NCBI GenBank assembly: GCA_026388985.1
Contig: JAPLIS010000013.1
Coordinates: 46,269-110,268 of the forward strand
Direction of reading: 5' to 3'
DNA from: Candidatus Babelota bacterium
Lineage (GTDB): Bacteria > Babelota > Babeliae > Babelales > Vermiphilaceae
Length of the DNA stretch: 64,000 nt
Positions 1 through 11,664 of the stretch are shown here, in pieces. The first letter of the stretch is position 1. The number at the start of each line of letters is the position of its first letter. Both the position numbers and the translations under genes were made by a program. The notes under the pieces were generated by a model that did not search any database, had not been told where the DNA came from, and saw only the letters and a program-made list of their open reading frames with translations.

Positions 1-411
1 AGCCGCTTTTTGACCATATTTTTTACGCTCTTTAAGGCGCGAATCACTGGTGAGCAAGTCATATTTACGCAATGCTGGACGTAATGTTTCATCTTCTTTA
101 AGAAGAGCACGAGCTATGCCTAATTTAACCGCATCAGCTTGGCCTTCTTTTCCGCCGCCAGAAACGTTTGCTTTTACATCGTAATTAGAACTCATAGGAC
201 ACATTTCAAATGGTAGCTGCACAGATTTTCGTGAAACAATGGTATCGAAATACTCATTTATACTCAATCCATTAACTACAATTTTACCCGAACCGCGCGT
301 TAACCACACTCGTGCCACTGACGATTTACGTCGTCCTACACCATGCGAAAGTGGAGTTCGCCCTGCTTGTTTTACTTTATCTGTCTCTTTAGCAGCCTTC
401 TGATTTAACAT
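1..411 (-). CDS. rpsI: 30S ribosomal protein S9 (C-terminus cut by window edge)
   Basis: Translation of the minus strand from the ATG at 411 gives S9: an N-terminal GRRKSSVARVWL segment, then GSGKIVVNG, and later GGGKEGQADAVKLGIARALL and LRKYDLLTSDSR, all characteristic of the family. The reading frame is open to base 1, so the last residues (usually ending in a basic KRR-type tail) lie outside the window. S9 binds 16S rRNA in the 30S head, and its C-terminal tail reaches the P-site tRNA. A purine-rich AGAGG lies about 11 nt upstream, slightly far. No other start in the frame is possible because a TGA sits three codons upstream. The usual partner rplM is not directly upstream; a DksA-like gene is there instead. 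Confidence 0.96.
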   Translation of the reverse strand, partial: MLNQKAAKETDKVKQAGRTPLSHGVGRRKSSVARVWLTRGSGKIVVNGLSINEYFDTIVSRKSVQLPFEMCPMSSNYDVKANVSGGGKEGQADAVKLGIARALLKEDETLRPALRKYDLLTSDSRLKERKKYGQKAA

Positions 412-517
412 AGAATATCATGCCTCTTTATGATTCTAAACAATAACTTAATAGTACACATTACTCAAGTAAGAATATCCTTAGCTCGCGAAAAAGTCAA
501 AGATGATACATTACTTA

Positions 518-871
518 TTAATCCCTTACTTCAAACTGCTCCTGGCACATAAGACATCGCGAAGAATTAGGACTATTTTTAAGTCTTTTTTCTCCAATAT
601 GGCGGCCACAATCAATGCATATGCCATACGTACCATCTTCTATTTTTGCCAATGCTTGGACAATGCGATCATATTCTTTTTTTTCAGCGTCCTGAAGGGA
701 AATCTTTAAAGACTCCATAGTCGATGTCGATGCCATATCCCCTGGATCTTGCACCACATCATTGGTTACTTTTTCCTTAGATAACTGCGTAAGCTGCTCT
801 TCTAGCTCTATTTTACGCTTTACTAGCTCTTTTTTTATTGCACTGAACGTGCTTTTTTCCAATTCATCCAC
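518..871 (-). CDS. DksA/TraR-type C4 zinc-finger protein
   Basis: The 117-residue protein has a charged, probably coiled-coil N-terminal half (about residues 1-75). A C4 zinc finger follows near residues 83-110, with a CIDCG pair and a CLMCQ pair about 17 residues apart. This is the DksA/TraR architecture; such proteins bind RNA polymerase through the secondary channel and tune initiation, often with ppGpp. It is shorter than E. coli DksA (151 aa). The acidic tip residues of true DksA (DxxDxA) are only loosely matched by QDPGDMAS at residues 41-48. The start overlaps the end of tadA by 8 nt, so the two are probably translationally coupled. Family is clear; the exact regulon is unknown. Confidence 0.88.
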   Translation of the reverse strand: MDELEKSTFSAIKKELVKRKIELEEQLTQLSKEKVTNDVVQDPGDMASTSTMESLKISLQDAEKKEYDRIVQALAKIEDGTYGICIDCGRHIGEKRLKNSPNSSRCLMCQEQFEVRD

Positions 872-1352
872 CTTTTTGAGTCCTTTTTTTATGAAAAAAT
901 TTTTTTAACAAGTGCTCTGATTTTTGCATCTCCACGCCACCAATCACAACTAACGCATTCCTTTTGTATACCTGAAAGCTATCGCTATTGTCAAGGCGAT
1001 ACCCAAACAAAGGAGATGGGGCTCCATACACAACTCCAGCCATACGGCTTAGTTGGGCGCAACCCATACACATAGAGCACGGCTCTAGGGTAACATAGAG
1101 CCAGCACCCTAAAAGACGCCAATTACCTATTTTGAGCGCAGCTTGCTCTAATGCAATCATCTCAGCATGAGCCCGCTGTATGCCAAGTTGCTCAACCTGA
1201 TTATAGGCTTGAGCAATTATAGCACCATAGGGATCTACCACAACCGCTCCCACCGGTACTTCTTCTTTAGAATACCCCTCTTGAGCTTGCTCAAAAGCCG
1301 CATTCATATAATATATATCCTGCTTTTCACCAAAAATGCTTATATCCACCAA
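864..1352 (-). CDS. tadA: tRNA-specific adenosine deaminase TadA
   Basis: TadA converts A34 to inosine in the tRNA-Arg(ACG) wobble position. The zinc/catalytic motifs are present: HAE (in RAHAEMIAL) and PCSMCMGC (PCxxC). The substrate-entry region VPVGAVVVD is also recognisable. The frame opens at a TTG (1352) followed at once by GTG (1349); the first ATG is at 1307. The longer versions keep the residues that align with the N-terminal helix of E. coli TadA (YYMNAAFEQA against YWMRHALTLA), so a TTG/GTG start is plausible although non-ATG. The gene diverges from gyrB and runs into the DksA-like gene with an 8-nt overlap. Confidence 0.92.
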   Translation of the reverse strand: MVDISIFGEKQDIYYMNAAFEQAQEGYSKEEVPVGAVVVDPYGAIIAQAYNQVEQLGIQRAHAEMIALEQAALKIGNWRLLGCWLYVTLEPCSMCMGCAQLSRMAGVVYGAPSPLFGYRLDNSDSFQVYKRNALVVIGGVEMQKSEHLLKKFFHKKRTQKGG

Positions 1353-1447
1353 AAACTCAACTATTTAAGAAACATATGTTATACTTTTTACACAATTATT
1401 CGGTATATAATAATACCAATATTTTTATAAGTAAAAAAAAGCATTAG

Positions 1448-3880
<2,433 letters not shown>

Positions 3881-3900
3881 CATTATCTTAATTTATTATA

Positions 3901-3940
3901 CAAGAGAGAAGAGTATCAAAAACTTCTCTCTTGTTTTTTA
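3901..3940 (+). terminator. Rho-independent terminator of gyrB
   Basis: An 11-bp perfect stem (CAAGAGAGAAG at 3901-3911 with CTTCTCTCTTG at 3923-3933) is followed directly by TTTTTT. It starts 20 nt after the gyrB stop. Confidence 0.9.
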
Positions 3941-4046
3941 CGAAGCATACACCCGCATAAAGCTTTTAAAACAAATGCACTAAAAATACACGCACTAAAA
4001 AAAATTTAAAATACACTATCTCACCAATACACTGAAAGCTCTTATT

Positions 4047-4820
4047 GTGAATATTCTGAATAAAAAAAATCTCTGCCTTATACTATCTTTCTGTACCTAC
4101 TCAGCATCTACTTGCATGAAAAACAACAACCTATTAAAAAATATAAAGACCAGCAATCTATTAAAAAACATGATTGATGAGGAAAAAGACTTTGTACTGG
4201 AACCTAAAAACAACGAAACCAAATATAAAAAGAATAACAATAAAGCTAAAAAAATATATACCTCTACTAACTATCAAGAAGCTGATGCTACCCCTCAAAC
4301 ACCGCCCTTAATTCGCTCTAGAAATCACCGCATATACAACCCTGAAGAAAAAAAACGTGATTTTTATCATTTATTTCCGTTCTCTATTGATAAATACATC
4401 CAAAATGGTGGCGTTATGATTGGACGACAAAACAGTACCTACCGTGACAATATCGACATTCAATGTAATCTTGGAGCAACCATAAGAGAGGCTGATGGCA
4501 CCATAACAAATGTAATATTTCATAACACTATTGATGAAAATGGTAGATATTATCATCGCGGGTTTAACAATATAGAAGATCATGCATTTGTGAATGACCT
4601 ATTTAATACCTATTTTAGAGAAACCAAGTCAACCAACCAACGCATTCTTGACCTTCGCAGATCGATCAATGACTGCATTACTAAAAAAGCTAATCAAAAT
4701 AAAGCTGAAGACAATACGTATACCCTTATAGAAACGGACTATGCCCTAGAGATATACGATCCGCAATTTAATGTTTACATTACTATCTATAAAAAGAATA
4801 ATAACACTGACGATAATTAA
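4047..4820 (+). CDS. Hypothetical exported protein
   Basis: I do not recognise this 257-residue protein. It starts with GTG (4047) and has a short basic, then hydrophobic N-terminus (MNILNKKNLCLILSFCTYSA) that looks like a signal sequence. A Lys/Asn-rich stretch (about residues 28-75) follows. The C-terminal two-thirds are probably folded and contain repeated aromatic/charged segments (FYHLFPFSIDKYI, TDYALEIYDPQFNVYITIY). The stop overlaps the tilS start in TAATG, suggesting coupling, although no functional link is evident. No Shine-Dalgarno is obvious, so the exact start is uncertain. Confidence 0.6.
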   Translation: MNILNKKNLCLILSFCTYSASTCMKNNNLLKNIKTSNLLKNMIDEEKDFVLEPKNNETKYKKNNNKAKKIYTSTNYQEADATPQTPPLIRSRNHRIYNPEEKKRDFYHLFPFSIDKYIQNGGVMIGRQNSTYRDNIDIQCNLGATIREADGTITNVIFHNTIDENGRYYHRGFNNIEDHAFVNDLFNTYFRETKSTNQRILDLRRSINDCITKKANQNKAEDNTYTLIETDYALEIYDPQFNVYITIYKKNNNTDDN

Positions 4821-5809
4821 TGAGCAATACAGCCTTTATTGCAGGCATCAAAGCCTCTATTAAGAAACATGCTTTGATGCCTATGCATTCACGCATAATC
4901 GTAGGCCTATCTGGCGGTCCAGATTCAGTGTTTCTTTTGCATATGTTAGCTAGCATGCAACAAGAAGATTCAATACATATAATTGCGGCGCACCTTGACC
5001 ATGAATGGCGCCCAGAATCTGGCCAAGAAGCACTTTTTTGCGCACAACTATGTGCCGATTTAAACATACCCTTTATTACCAAAAAAATAGCAGAGCTTAA
5101 TGCCACTATTACACATAATGGATCAAAAGAAGAATATGCCCGCCGCATGAGACGTCACTTTTTTGAACAGATTAAAAAAAACGAATCAGCAGATTGTATT
5201 GCGCTTGCACACCATGCGCAAGATCAACAAGAAACTTTTTTTATTCGTCTTATTCGTGGCGCAACAGCAACCGGCCTCTCTGCAATACACCCCAAAAACG
5301 GTTCTTACATTCACCCTCTTCTTGAAACAAATAAAGCCTCTATCTTAACGTATTTACATGACCATGGCATTACCTACTTAACAGACCCAACCAATGAGTC
5401 TCTCGATTTTTTACGCAATCGCATCAGACACTTAGTGCTTCCCGCATTACATACAAGCGACACACGGTTTGCCGCAAATTTTACCCGTACCATTAGCCAC
5501 TTGCAAGAAACGGAACAGTTCCTTGAACAGCTTACCAACACTGTATTTGCAGAACTTACTCACCTTAGCAATGAAAAGCTCATGTTAAACATAAACCTTT
5601 TTTGCAATCAAAAACCATTTATGCGCTATCGCATTCTTATGCGTTGGCTCATTGCCCAACAGGTGCCTTTTACCCCAACCCATGCTTTTTTACAAGAAAT
5701 AGAACGCTTTCTTGCTCATCCTGGCGAAAAAAAACACCAAATACACCATTCATGGCATATTACAAAAAAACAGACTAGAGCCTGTATTGAAAAAACAAAC
5801 CTCCCATAA
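4820..5809 (+). CDS. tilS: tRNA(Ile)-lysidine synthase
   Basis: TilS attaches lysine to C34 of the CAU-anticodon tRNA-Ile so that it reads AUA. The PP-loop ATP-pyrophosphatase motif SGGPDS is at residues 31-36. Further typical elements are AHLDHEWRPES, ALAHHAQDQQETFFIRLIRGA and DPTNESLDFLRNRIRH. At 329 residues it corresponds to the short TilS form, with at most a reduced C-terminal domain. The ATG overlaps the stop of the upstream gene by one base. The enzyme is essential in most bacteria. Confidence 0.95.
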   Translation: MSNTAFIAGIKASIKKHALMPMHSRIIVGLSGGPDSVFLLHMLASMQQEDSIHIIAAHLDHEWRPESGQEALFCAQLCADLNIPFITKKIAELNATITHNGSKEEYARRMRRHFFEQIKKNESADCIALAHHAQDQQETFFIRLIRGATATGLSAIHPKNGSYIHPLLETNKASILTYLHDHGITYLTDPTNESLDFLRNRIRHLVLPALHTSDTRFAANFTRTISHLQETEQFLEQLTNTVFAELTHLSNEKLMLNINLFCNQKPFMRYRILMRWLIAQQVPFTPTHAFLQEIERFLAHPGEKKHQIHHSWHITKKQTRACIEKTNLP

Positions 5810-5820
5810 TTACATAAATA

Positions 5821-5878
5821 GTTTCCTATCAATGCCGTTATGCAGTACGCTGCATAAAAAGCAAAGGAAACAGTAACT
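5821..5878 (+). promoter_or_regulatory. Leader hairpin covering the Shine-Dalgarno of the TonB-like gene
   Basis: Two nested stems: GTTTCCT (5821-5827) pairs with AGGAAAC (5865-5871), and TTATGCAG (5838-5845) pairs with CTGCATAA (5850-5857) around loop TACG. The outer right arm contains the Shine-Dalgarno (AAGGAAA) that lies 8 nt before the ATG at 5879. This is the geometry of a translational switch or RNA thermometer. It was not tested by folding. Confidence 0.45.
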
Positions 5879-6952
5879 ATGACAACCCTATCATCGAACC
5901 GTACCCACCTTATTATCGCTTTATGTTCACTTGCCCTCCATCTACTTATGCTCTTTTTACTGTCTACTCACCATATGGCATTTTTGACATCACCGGCAAA
6001 GCTTATTTTTGCAGAAGCCAAAGCAAAAGATAAAGCTCTTAATACGCCGCCGCAACAAGAGATACCGCCGAGTACATCATGGGCTGCCAGAACAGAACGG
6101 CAATATGCCTTTGACCAATCTCAAGTTAAAACTCTTGGCCTTGCCTATGCCCCACCAGATAATCTATCTAATCCAAGCACTACCCCATCGCACGATACAT
6201 CAATAGATAGCGAGCCCAGTCAGCCTGAACAGAGCTCACCACTACCACAAACACCCAAAGAAAATACGCAAGCCCCCATTTTACCACAACAACTCACTGT
6301 GCCCGAACAAAGCTCACCACTTGTACCCCCCCAAGACTTGACTGCTCCAGATATGCCGTCTCGCACAGAGTCTCATGCACACATTAAAAAAACAGAATCG
6401 CCGCCGAATAGCACGCAACAATTAGACTTAACACTACCCCTTAGCCAACAGACTAGAGCCACCAAAACAGCACCACTCGCACAAGCACAACAAAAAAAAT
6501 CTTCTTTAACTCTTGCACAGCTCACCAGTGGCTTTATTGCTCACATGGCCAACAAACCAGGTGATAGTGCTGTATCAATAAATGGTGATAAAAACAAAAA
6601 ACCTACCGCTGAGCAGTTAACATTTGAACGTTATCAGGAAAAAACATATCACTGCTTACTCCAATCGAACAACAGATACAATAACAGATACCCTGATATC
6701 GCTAAATATCAAACGCTAGAACTACAAATCTTAGTTGCTTACCATGCAAATGGCCTAGCTCAAAACATAAGCCTACTCTCTTCTTCTGGCCACAAAGAAT
6801 TTGATGATTATTGTATGTTTATCTTTAAAGATGCCAGCACCTCTTTTCCTCCAGTGCCTCCCTCTTTCTTAAAAGCACACAATTCTTATTCTATTCCCTT
6901 TACCATACTATCAAGCCCTCACGATAATAACTGGCTAAAAGTACGACGTTAA
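5879..6952 (+). CDS. TonB-like energy-transducing protein
   Basis: The 357-residue protein has one N-terminal membrane segment (about residues 11-32, LIIALCSLALHLLMLFLL). A long Pro/Gln/Ser-rich periplasm-spanning region follows (about 55-220). The C-terminal domain (about 240-350) includes TLELQILVAYHANG and FPPVPPSF, resembling TonB/TolA C-terminal modules. TonB couples the inner-membrane proton gradient to outer-membrane transporters; TolA links the envelope layers. No ExbB/ExbD or TolQ/TolR genes are adjacent. The Shine-Dalgarno is embedded in the hairpin at 5821-5871. TonB versus TolA cannot be settled here. Confidence 0.75.
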   Translation: MTTLSSNRTHLIIALCSLALHLLMLFLLSTHHMAFLTSPAKLIFAEAKAKDKALNTPPQQEIPPSTSWAARTERQYAFDQSQVKTLGLAYAPPDNLSNPSTTPSHDTSIDSEPSQPEQSSPLPQTPKENTQAPILPQQLTVPEQSSPLVPPQDLTAPDMPSRTESHAHIKKTESPPNSTQQLDLTLPLSQQTRATKTAPLAQAQQKKSSLTLAQLTSGFIAHMANKPGDSAVSINGDKNKKPTAEQLTFERYQEKTYHCLLQSNNRYNNRYPDIAKYQTLELQILVAYHANGLAQNISLLSSSGHKEFDDYCMFIFKDASTSFPPVPPSFLKAHNSYSIPFTILSSPHDNNWLKVRR

Positions 6953-7020
6953 TAAAACAGTTCCCAACCATTACTTTTTTATGCTACCGTACACATAAGA
7001 ACATTTTAGCTGGAGAAGTT

Positions 7021-7590
7021 ATGAAAAATAGCAATCTCGTCTTTTTGATACTTGCAGCGACAATTGGTTTTGTGCGTGCAAAGCAGGAAGAATTCAAGAT
7101 AATCCTTGAACCTAAATGGGAAAATTTGGAGCACGATGAACTTCGCATTGTACAATTTGGCGGCAAATGGATCTTAGCGGGCAGCATAACATTTAAAAAA
7201 AAATCTAAAGAAATGGTTAATCTTTCACGCCTCACACTCCTGTGGACTGGCCCCCATCTTGATAAATTATCCGGGTCTCTGTATGAAAAAAACTTTGAAA
7301 AAATTTTTTATCCCATTCAAGACTTTCTTATCAGCGATGGGATATGGAACAAAAAGCAACAATTCCTTGCTTTCAACTTTGATCAAAAATGCTCACTGCA
7401 GGCGGTTAACACTTTTTATTTAGTACTAACCGTTCCACCAGAGCAAGAAACTATCTTAAAAAATGGCTCTTTTTTCATTGCTAACGATAGCCTCCCTAGT
7501 CAATTTAAAGAGCATATTAATACAAGCGATTTATCTCTTTCTTTTAATACGATTGGCAAAAAATTAATAGTCGCTTCTCACAAAATCTGA
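7021..7590 (+). CDS. Hypothetical exported protein
   Basis: Unrecognised 189-residue protein. A clear signal peptide (MKNSNLVFLILAATIGFVRA, cleavage likely after VRA) is followed by a beta-rich sequence (FKIILEPKWENLE, VQFGGKWILAGSITFKK, LTLLWTGP) without Cys pairs or repeats I can assign. GGAGAAG stands a few bases before the ATG. Its 3' end overlaps the end of the convergent ankyrin gene by 13 nt. Confidence 0.72.
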   Translation: MKNSNLVFLILAATIGFVRAKQEEFKIILEPKWENLEHDELRIVQFGGKWILAGSITFKKKSKEMVNLSRLTLLWTGPHLDKLSGSLYEKNFEKIFYPIQDFLISDGIWNKKQQFLAFNFDQKCSLQAVNTFYLVLTVPPEQETILKNGSFFIANDSLPSQFKEHINTSDLSLSFNTIGKKLIVASHKI

Positions 7591-8438
7591 GCACCTTGTT
7601 CTCTTGTTATCACGGCTCCGATCCCTTCCATAAGCTTAAAATCAATGTCAATTTTTTGCGCACTTTTAACTGCTTGAGCCCTTTGCAAATCTCTTTCTAC
7701 AAGTACCGGTACCCCCAAATCTTTACATTCTACGCTTTGCATATAAGGCATACAAAACCCCTCCACTATCTTTGCGATAACGGCAGGAAATTTACAGGCG
7801 TTTAAAAGACCATACCGCACCAATCTTTTCGGCAACCAATCCTGACTTTCTATACTTTTTTGTACCTCCCTGGCTACAATAACCCCCTGTCTCATGGCTT
7901 TTGAAATCTGCTTACTTGATAACAATCTAACAGTATCATCTGCGCCAGCCATAATAAGCCATTGAACTATTTCTGTATGCCCAGACAAAGCTGCCTTTGT
8001 AAGCGCAGTATGTCCATATATATCTTTCTTGTTAATATCTGCTCCTCTATCAAGTAATTTTTTGACTATAATACTATGGCCATGCTCACTTGCTTCTATT
8101 AATGCAGTGCTGCCATCAAACGTTTCTGCGTCTATACAAGCACCTCTATTTAACAACATGGTTATTAACTCGTCGTCACCAAACGTAGCTGCTATAATAG
8201 CACGCGTATAGCCTTGCTCATTTACCGTATCAATACCACCCGATAATACAATGTCACGAAGTAACAACTGTGCTCTGTGTGGGCTTGCCACCTCCTTTTG
8301 TACTAATTTTGCTACATTCCCGCTCCACTCCTCTGGAGCTACTTTCTTTTTTTTAGCCATACATAAACATGCCTCTGCCTCAGGCACATAACCAGCGACT
8401 ACTATAATCACCAAAATACACTTTTGAACTATTTTCAT
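7578..8438 (-). CDS. Exported ankyrin-repeat protein
   Basis: The signal peptide (MKIVQKCILVIIVVAGYVPEAEA) is followed by about four ankyrin repeats (residues about 68-170). Repeat cores include GYTRAIIAATFGDDELITMLLNRGA, DGSTALIEASEHGHSIIVKKLLDRGAD and GHTALTKAALSGHTEIVQWLIMAGADD. A C-terminal helical segment (about 195-235) contains KFPAVIAKIVEGFCMPY. Ankyrin repeats mediate protein-protein binding, and exported ankyrin proteins of intracellular bacteria are often host-directed; that role is inferred. The post-repeat segment resembles those of the other ankyrin proteins in this window. Convergent with the gene at 7021. Confidence 0.88.
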   Translation of the reverse strand: MKIVQKCILVIIVVAGYVPEAEACLCMAKKKKVAPEEWSGNVAKLVQKEVASPHRAQLLLRDIVLSGGIDTVNEQGYTRAIIAATFGDDELITMLLNRGACIDAETFDGSTALIEASEHGHSIIVKKLLDRGADINKKDIYGHTALTKAALSGHTEIVQWLIMAGADDTVRLLSSKQISKAMRQGVIVAREVQKSIESQDWLPKRLVRYGLLNACKFPAVIAKIVEGFCMPYMQSVECKDLGVPVLVERDLQRAQAVKSAQKIDIDFKLMEGIGAVITREQGAQIL

Positions 8439-8619
8439 GTCACACTCTTTATTAATTATTTTTTAATTATTTTCAGGCAAACTCTTTTATATAAACGATT
8501 AGCTATTTAAAGAAAAGCGCAGACTCAAGCACTTTTTTTCGTGCCAAAAATCAATATTCGTGGTATTCTTTTTACGTGCAAAACATAAAATCAATAGAAA
8601 TTATAGGGGGTATATGGGT

Positions 8620-9354
8620 ATGTTACATATCAAAAACCTCTGTGTGGATATAGCAGAAAAACGAATCTTGCATGGCATTAGTCTCTCCATGGCACCAGGT
8701 ACCGTTCATGCTCTTATGGGCCCCAATGGATCTGGTAAAAGCACCTTAGCTTACAGCTTAATGGGGCATCCTGCCTACAGAATAATCAATGGATCTATAC
8801 ATCTCTATGATACCGACATAGGTACCTTAACACCTGACAAACGGGCTCGTGCCGGTTTATTTTTATCTTTTCAGCAACCATTTTCATTGCCCGGCGTACG
8901 AGCACACACCTTTTTATTAGAAGCGTATCGTGCCGTAACGGGAGCAATGATCTCTATTGCTGACTTTAAAAACCTTCTAGAAGAGCACATGCATCGCCTA
9001 TCTATCGACCCCAGCTTTGCGTATCGAGACGTAAATGATGGATTTTCTGGCGGTGAAAAAAAAAAATTTGAACTCTTGCAACTCGTCCTACTAAAACCTA
9101 AAATAGCAATTCTTGATGAAATTGATTCAGGCCTTGATATTGATGCGTTAAAAATAGTTTCACAAGGCATTGCATATGCTCGCACCCAAAATCCAGACAT
9201 GAGCATTCTGTTAATTACCCACTATCAACGTATCTTTTTGCATATAGCACCTGATTACGTGCACATTATAGATAAAGGCACAGTGGTTGCATCGGGAAGC
9301 CTTGAACTGGTTCATGCGTTAGAGCAAAAGGGATATGATGCCTATCGAACGTAA
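8620..9354 (+). CDS. sufC: Fe-S cluster assembly ATPase SufC
   Basis: ABC-type ATPase of the SufBCD scaffold. Walker A is GPNGSGKST; the signature is [14 protein letters not shown] and Walker [21 protein letters not shown], typical of SufC. The frame is open upstream. The ATG at 8620 gives the canonical N-terminus MLHIKNL and lies 9 nt after GGGGG, better than ATG 8614 (3 nt). First gene of a tight sufC-B-D-S operon; it overlaps sufB by 20 nt. SufC drives the conformational change of SufBD that builds the nascent cluster. Confidence 0.96.
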   Translation: MLHIKNLCVDIAEKRILHGISLSMAPGTVHALMGPNGSGKSTLAYSLMGHPAYRIINGSIHLYDTDIGTLTPDKRARAGLFLSFQQPFSLPGVRAHTFLLEAYRAVTGAMISIADFKNLLEEHMHRLSIDPSFAYRDVNDGFSGGEKKKFELLQLVLLKPKIAILDEIDSGLDIDALKIVSQGIAYARTQNPDMSILLITHYQRIFLHIAPDYVHIIDKGTVVASGSLELVHALEQKGYDAYRT

Positions 9355-10717
9355 CAATATCAAAAAAAATAAAGACTCTCATATATTTAAAGCCAAAAAA
9401 GGTTTAAATAAAACAATTGTCACCCAGATTTCTGAAGAAAAAAATGAGCCGGGCTGGATGACAGATTTTCGATTAAAGGCTCTTTCTCTCTTTGAACGCA
9501 TGCCTTTACCTTCATGGGGTGCTGATTTATCCGATTTAGACCCACATGACATTTTTTATTACGTTAAGCCAATCGAAATGCAACAGAATTCCTGGGATGA
9601 TATTCCTACCGACATCAAAGCAACTTTTAATAAGCTTGGTATACCACAAGCAGAGCAACAGTTCTTAGCTGGCGTTGGTGCTCAGTATGAGTCTGAGATG
9701 GTCTATAAAAAGCTCAAAAAAAAATGGGAAGAGAAGGGTGTCCTTTTTTTAGATACCAGTACTGCCTTAAAAGACTACCCCGCATTATTTAAAAAATATT
9801 TTGCTACTATCATACCACCTCATGACAATAAATTTGCCGCACTCAATTCGGCAGTATGGAGTGGTGGCAGCTTTGTATATGTACCTCAAAATATTGAAAT
9901 AGATATGCCTTTACAGGCCTATTTTCGCATTAATACTGCCCAAATGGGGCAATTTGAACGTACATTAATTATAGCCGAACCGGGGAGTTCAGTTCATTAT
10001 GTTGAAGGATGCAGCGCACCTCTTTATCGTAAAAACTCTTTACATAGTGCTGTCGTTGAATTAGTGGCATTAGAGCAATCGCATATTCGCTATACCACTA
10101 TTCAAAACTGGTCTAACAATGTGTATAATCTGGTTACCAAACGGGCAGTTGCTTATAAAGATGCGCACGTTGAATGGATTGATGGGAACTTTGGCAGTAA
10201 AGTCACCATGAAATATCCCTGCATAATCCTCAAAGAGCAGGGCGCAAAAGGCCACATCATTTCAATAGCTGTTGCAGGTAAAGGCCAACATCAAGATGCT
10301 GGTGGAAAAATTATTCATTGCGCTCCTCATACAACCTCCAATATCATTTCAAAATCAATCAGTAAAAACGGGGGGCATTCCAGCTACCGTGGATTATTGA
10401 AAGTGATCAAAGGAGCACATCATGTTAAATCAAAAGTTGAATGTGATGCTCTTTTGCTCGATGAACATTCTCGTTCTGATACCTATCCAACCATACTCAT
10501 CAATGAACCATTGGTAGATGTAGGGCATGAAGCATCAGTAAGCAAAGTAAGCGAAGAACAGCTCTTTTATGCACAAAGTCGCGGTCTATCTGAACAAGCA
10601 GCACGTGCTATGATTGTAAATGGCTTTATCGATGCATTTGTTAAAGAATTGCCCATGGAGTATGCGGTTGAAATTAATCGATTAATTGCAATGGAAATGG
10701 AAGGCTCAATTGGATGA
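9335..10717 (+). CDS. sufB: Fe-S cluster scaffold protein SufB
   Basis: The 460-residue SufB has the expected N-terminal helical part ([23 protein letters not shown]). The beta-helix core includes [27 protein letters not shown] and [19 protein letters not shown]. The C-terminal [20 protein letters not shown] helix contacts SufC/SufD. Two adjacent ATGs (9335, 9338) are possible; the second is better spaced from AAAGGGAT. The gene overlaps sufC by 20 nt and sufD by 4 nt (ATGA). With SufC and SufD it forms the scaffold on which sulfur from SufS is assembled with iron. Confidence 0.97.
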   Translation: MMPIERNNIKKNKDSHIFKAKKGLNKTIVTQISEEKNEPGWMTDFRLKALSLFERMPLPSWGADLSDLDPHDIFYYVKPIEMQQNSWDDIPTDIKATFNKLGIPQAEQQFLAGVGAQYESEMVYKKLKKKWEEKGVLFLDTSTALKDYPALFKKYFATIIPPHDNKFAALNSAVWSGGSFVYVPQNIEIDMPLQAYFRINTAQMGQFERTLIIAEPGSSVHYVEGCSAPLYRKNSLHSAVVELVALEQSHIRYTTIQNWSNNVYNLVTKRAVAYKDAHVEWIDGNFGSKVTMKYPCIILKEQGAKGHIISIAVAGKGQHQDAGGKIIHCAPHTTSNIISKSISKNGGHSSYRGLLKVIKGAHHVKSKVECDALLLDEHSRSDTYPTILINEPLVDVGHEASVSKVSEEQLFYAQSRGLSEQAARAMIVNGFIDAFVKELPMEYAVEINRLIAMEMEGSIG

Positions 10718-11664
10718 TAAACCCCATAAAAAACCCATCCTCTCTTTTTTTTGGCAGCACAACCGATTTTATAGGTTTGCATCCAGACATTGGTCTGCGA
10801 GTTTTTGGTAAATCTAGAACTGGCGATTACGACTATATAGTATATGTTCCTGCGCACATACACCAAGAGACACCCCTTACTATTAACACGTATGTATCGC
10901 CAGAAACTGACCCTCTAAGCACTGCCAAAAAAACACTCGTTATTATTGATAACGGATCATCTATATACATACATGACAAATCTCACTCGAATAACCCGAA
11001 TCCCACGCAAATAACCGCAGAAATTGAATATTGGATTGGTGATTACGCGAATCTTGAACTTTTGTATGATCAGGAGCTCCCCTTAACAGCACACACTAGT
11101 GTAGCCATGAACTTTTATGTAGCAAGACACAGCCTCGCAACCATAAACTGCTTAATTTCAGGCGGCTCCCATTCTTCTGTTACACTGAATTTGCACGCGC
11201 AAGGTGAACGCTCACACATACAAGTGAGGGGTGCTTATATATTGAATGGTAGCCAACAGGCGTGCATAACTATATATCAAAACCATAGTACATCTCATAC
11301 CCAAAGCGATGTTATCATTAAAGGGGTACTTGCTGATAATGCTCAATCTGAATACAAGGGCCTGATATGTATAGCCAAAGACGCCCCTTATACAGATGCA
11401 GTACAAGAAAACAAAAATCTACTTATAGGTGAACAGTGTCGAGCTCTATCTCAGCCTAGTTTAGAAATACTTAATAACGAGGTTCGCTGCGCACATGGCA
11501 GTGCGGTAGGACAAATCGACAATGATCTATTATTTTATATACAATCACGTGGTATTCCTACTGATCAAGCAACCCTATTGTTAACAGAAGGGTTTATAGC
11601 CGGACTCTTTGATGGAGAAGTATATACACTGGCCCGAAACCGCATTAACACAATACTTTCATGA
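10714..11664 (+). CDS. sufD: Fe-S cluster assembly protein SufD
   Basis: SufB paralogue of 316 residues. The beta-helix region ends in [26 protein letters not shown], the diagnostic SufD/SufB C-terminal block (the His of CAHG is the one implicated in cluster assembly in SufD). It is shorter than E. coli SufD (423 aa), with a reduced N-terminal helical domain. The ATG overlaps the sufB stop in ATGA and the gene's own stop overlaps sufS in ATGA, so all four suf genes are probably translated together. Confidence 0.93.
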   Translation: MINPIKNPSSLFFGSTTDFIGLHPDIGLRVFGKSRTGDYDYIVYVPAHIHQETPLTINTYVSPETDPLSTAKKTLVIIDNGSSIYIHDKSHSNNPNPTQITAEIEYWIGDYANLELLYDQELPLTAHTSVAMNFYVARHSLATINCLISGGSHSSVTLNLHAQGERSHIQVRGAYILNGSQQACITIYQNHSTSHTQSDVIIKGVLADNAQSEYKGLICIAKDAPYTDAVQENKNLLIGEQCRALSQPSLEILNNEVRCAHGSAVGQIDNDLLFYIQSRGIPTDQATLLLTEGFIAGLFDGEVYTLARNRINTILS

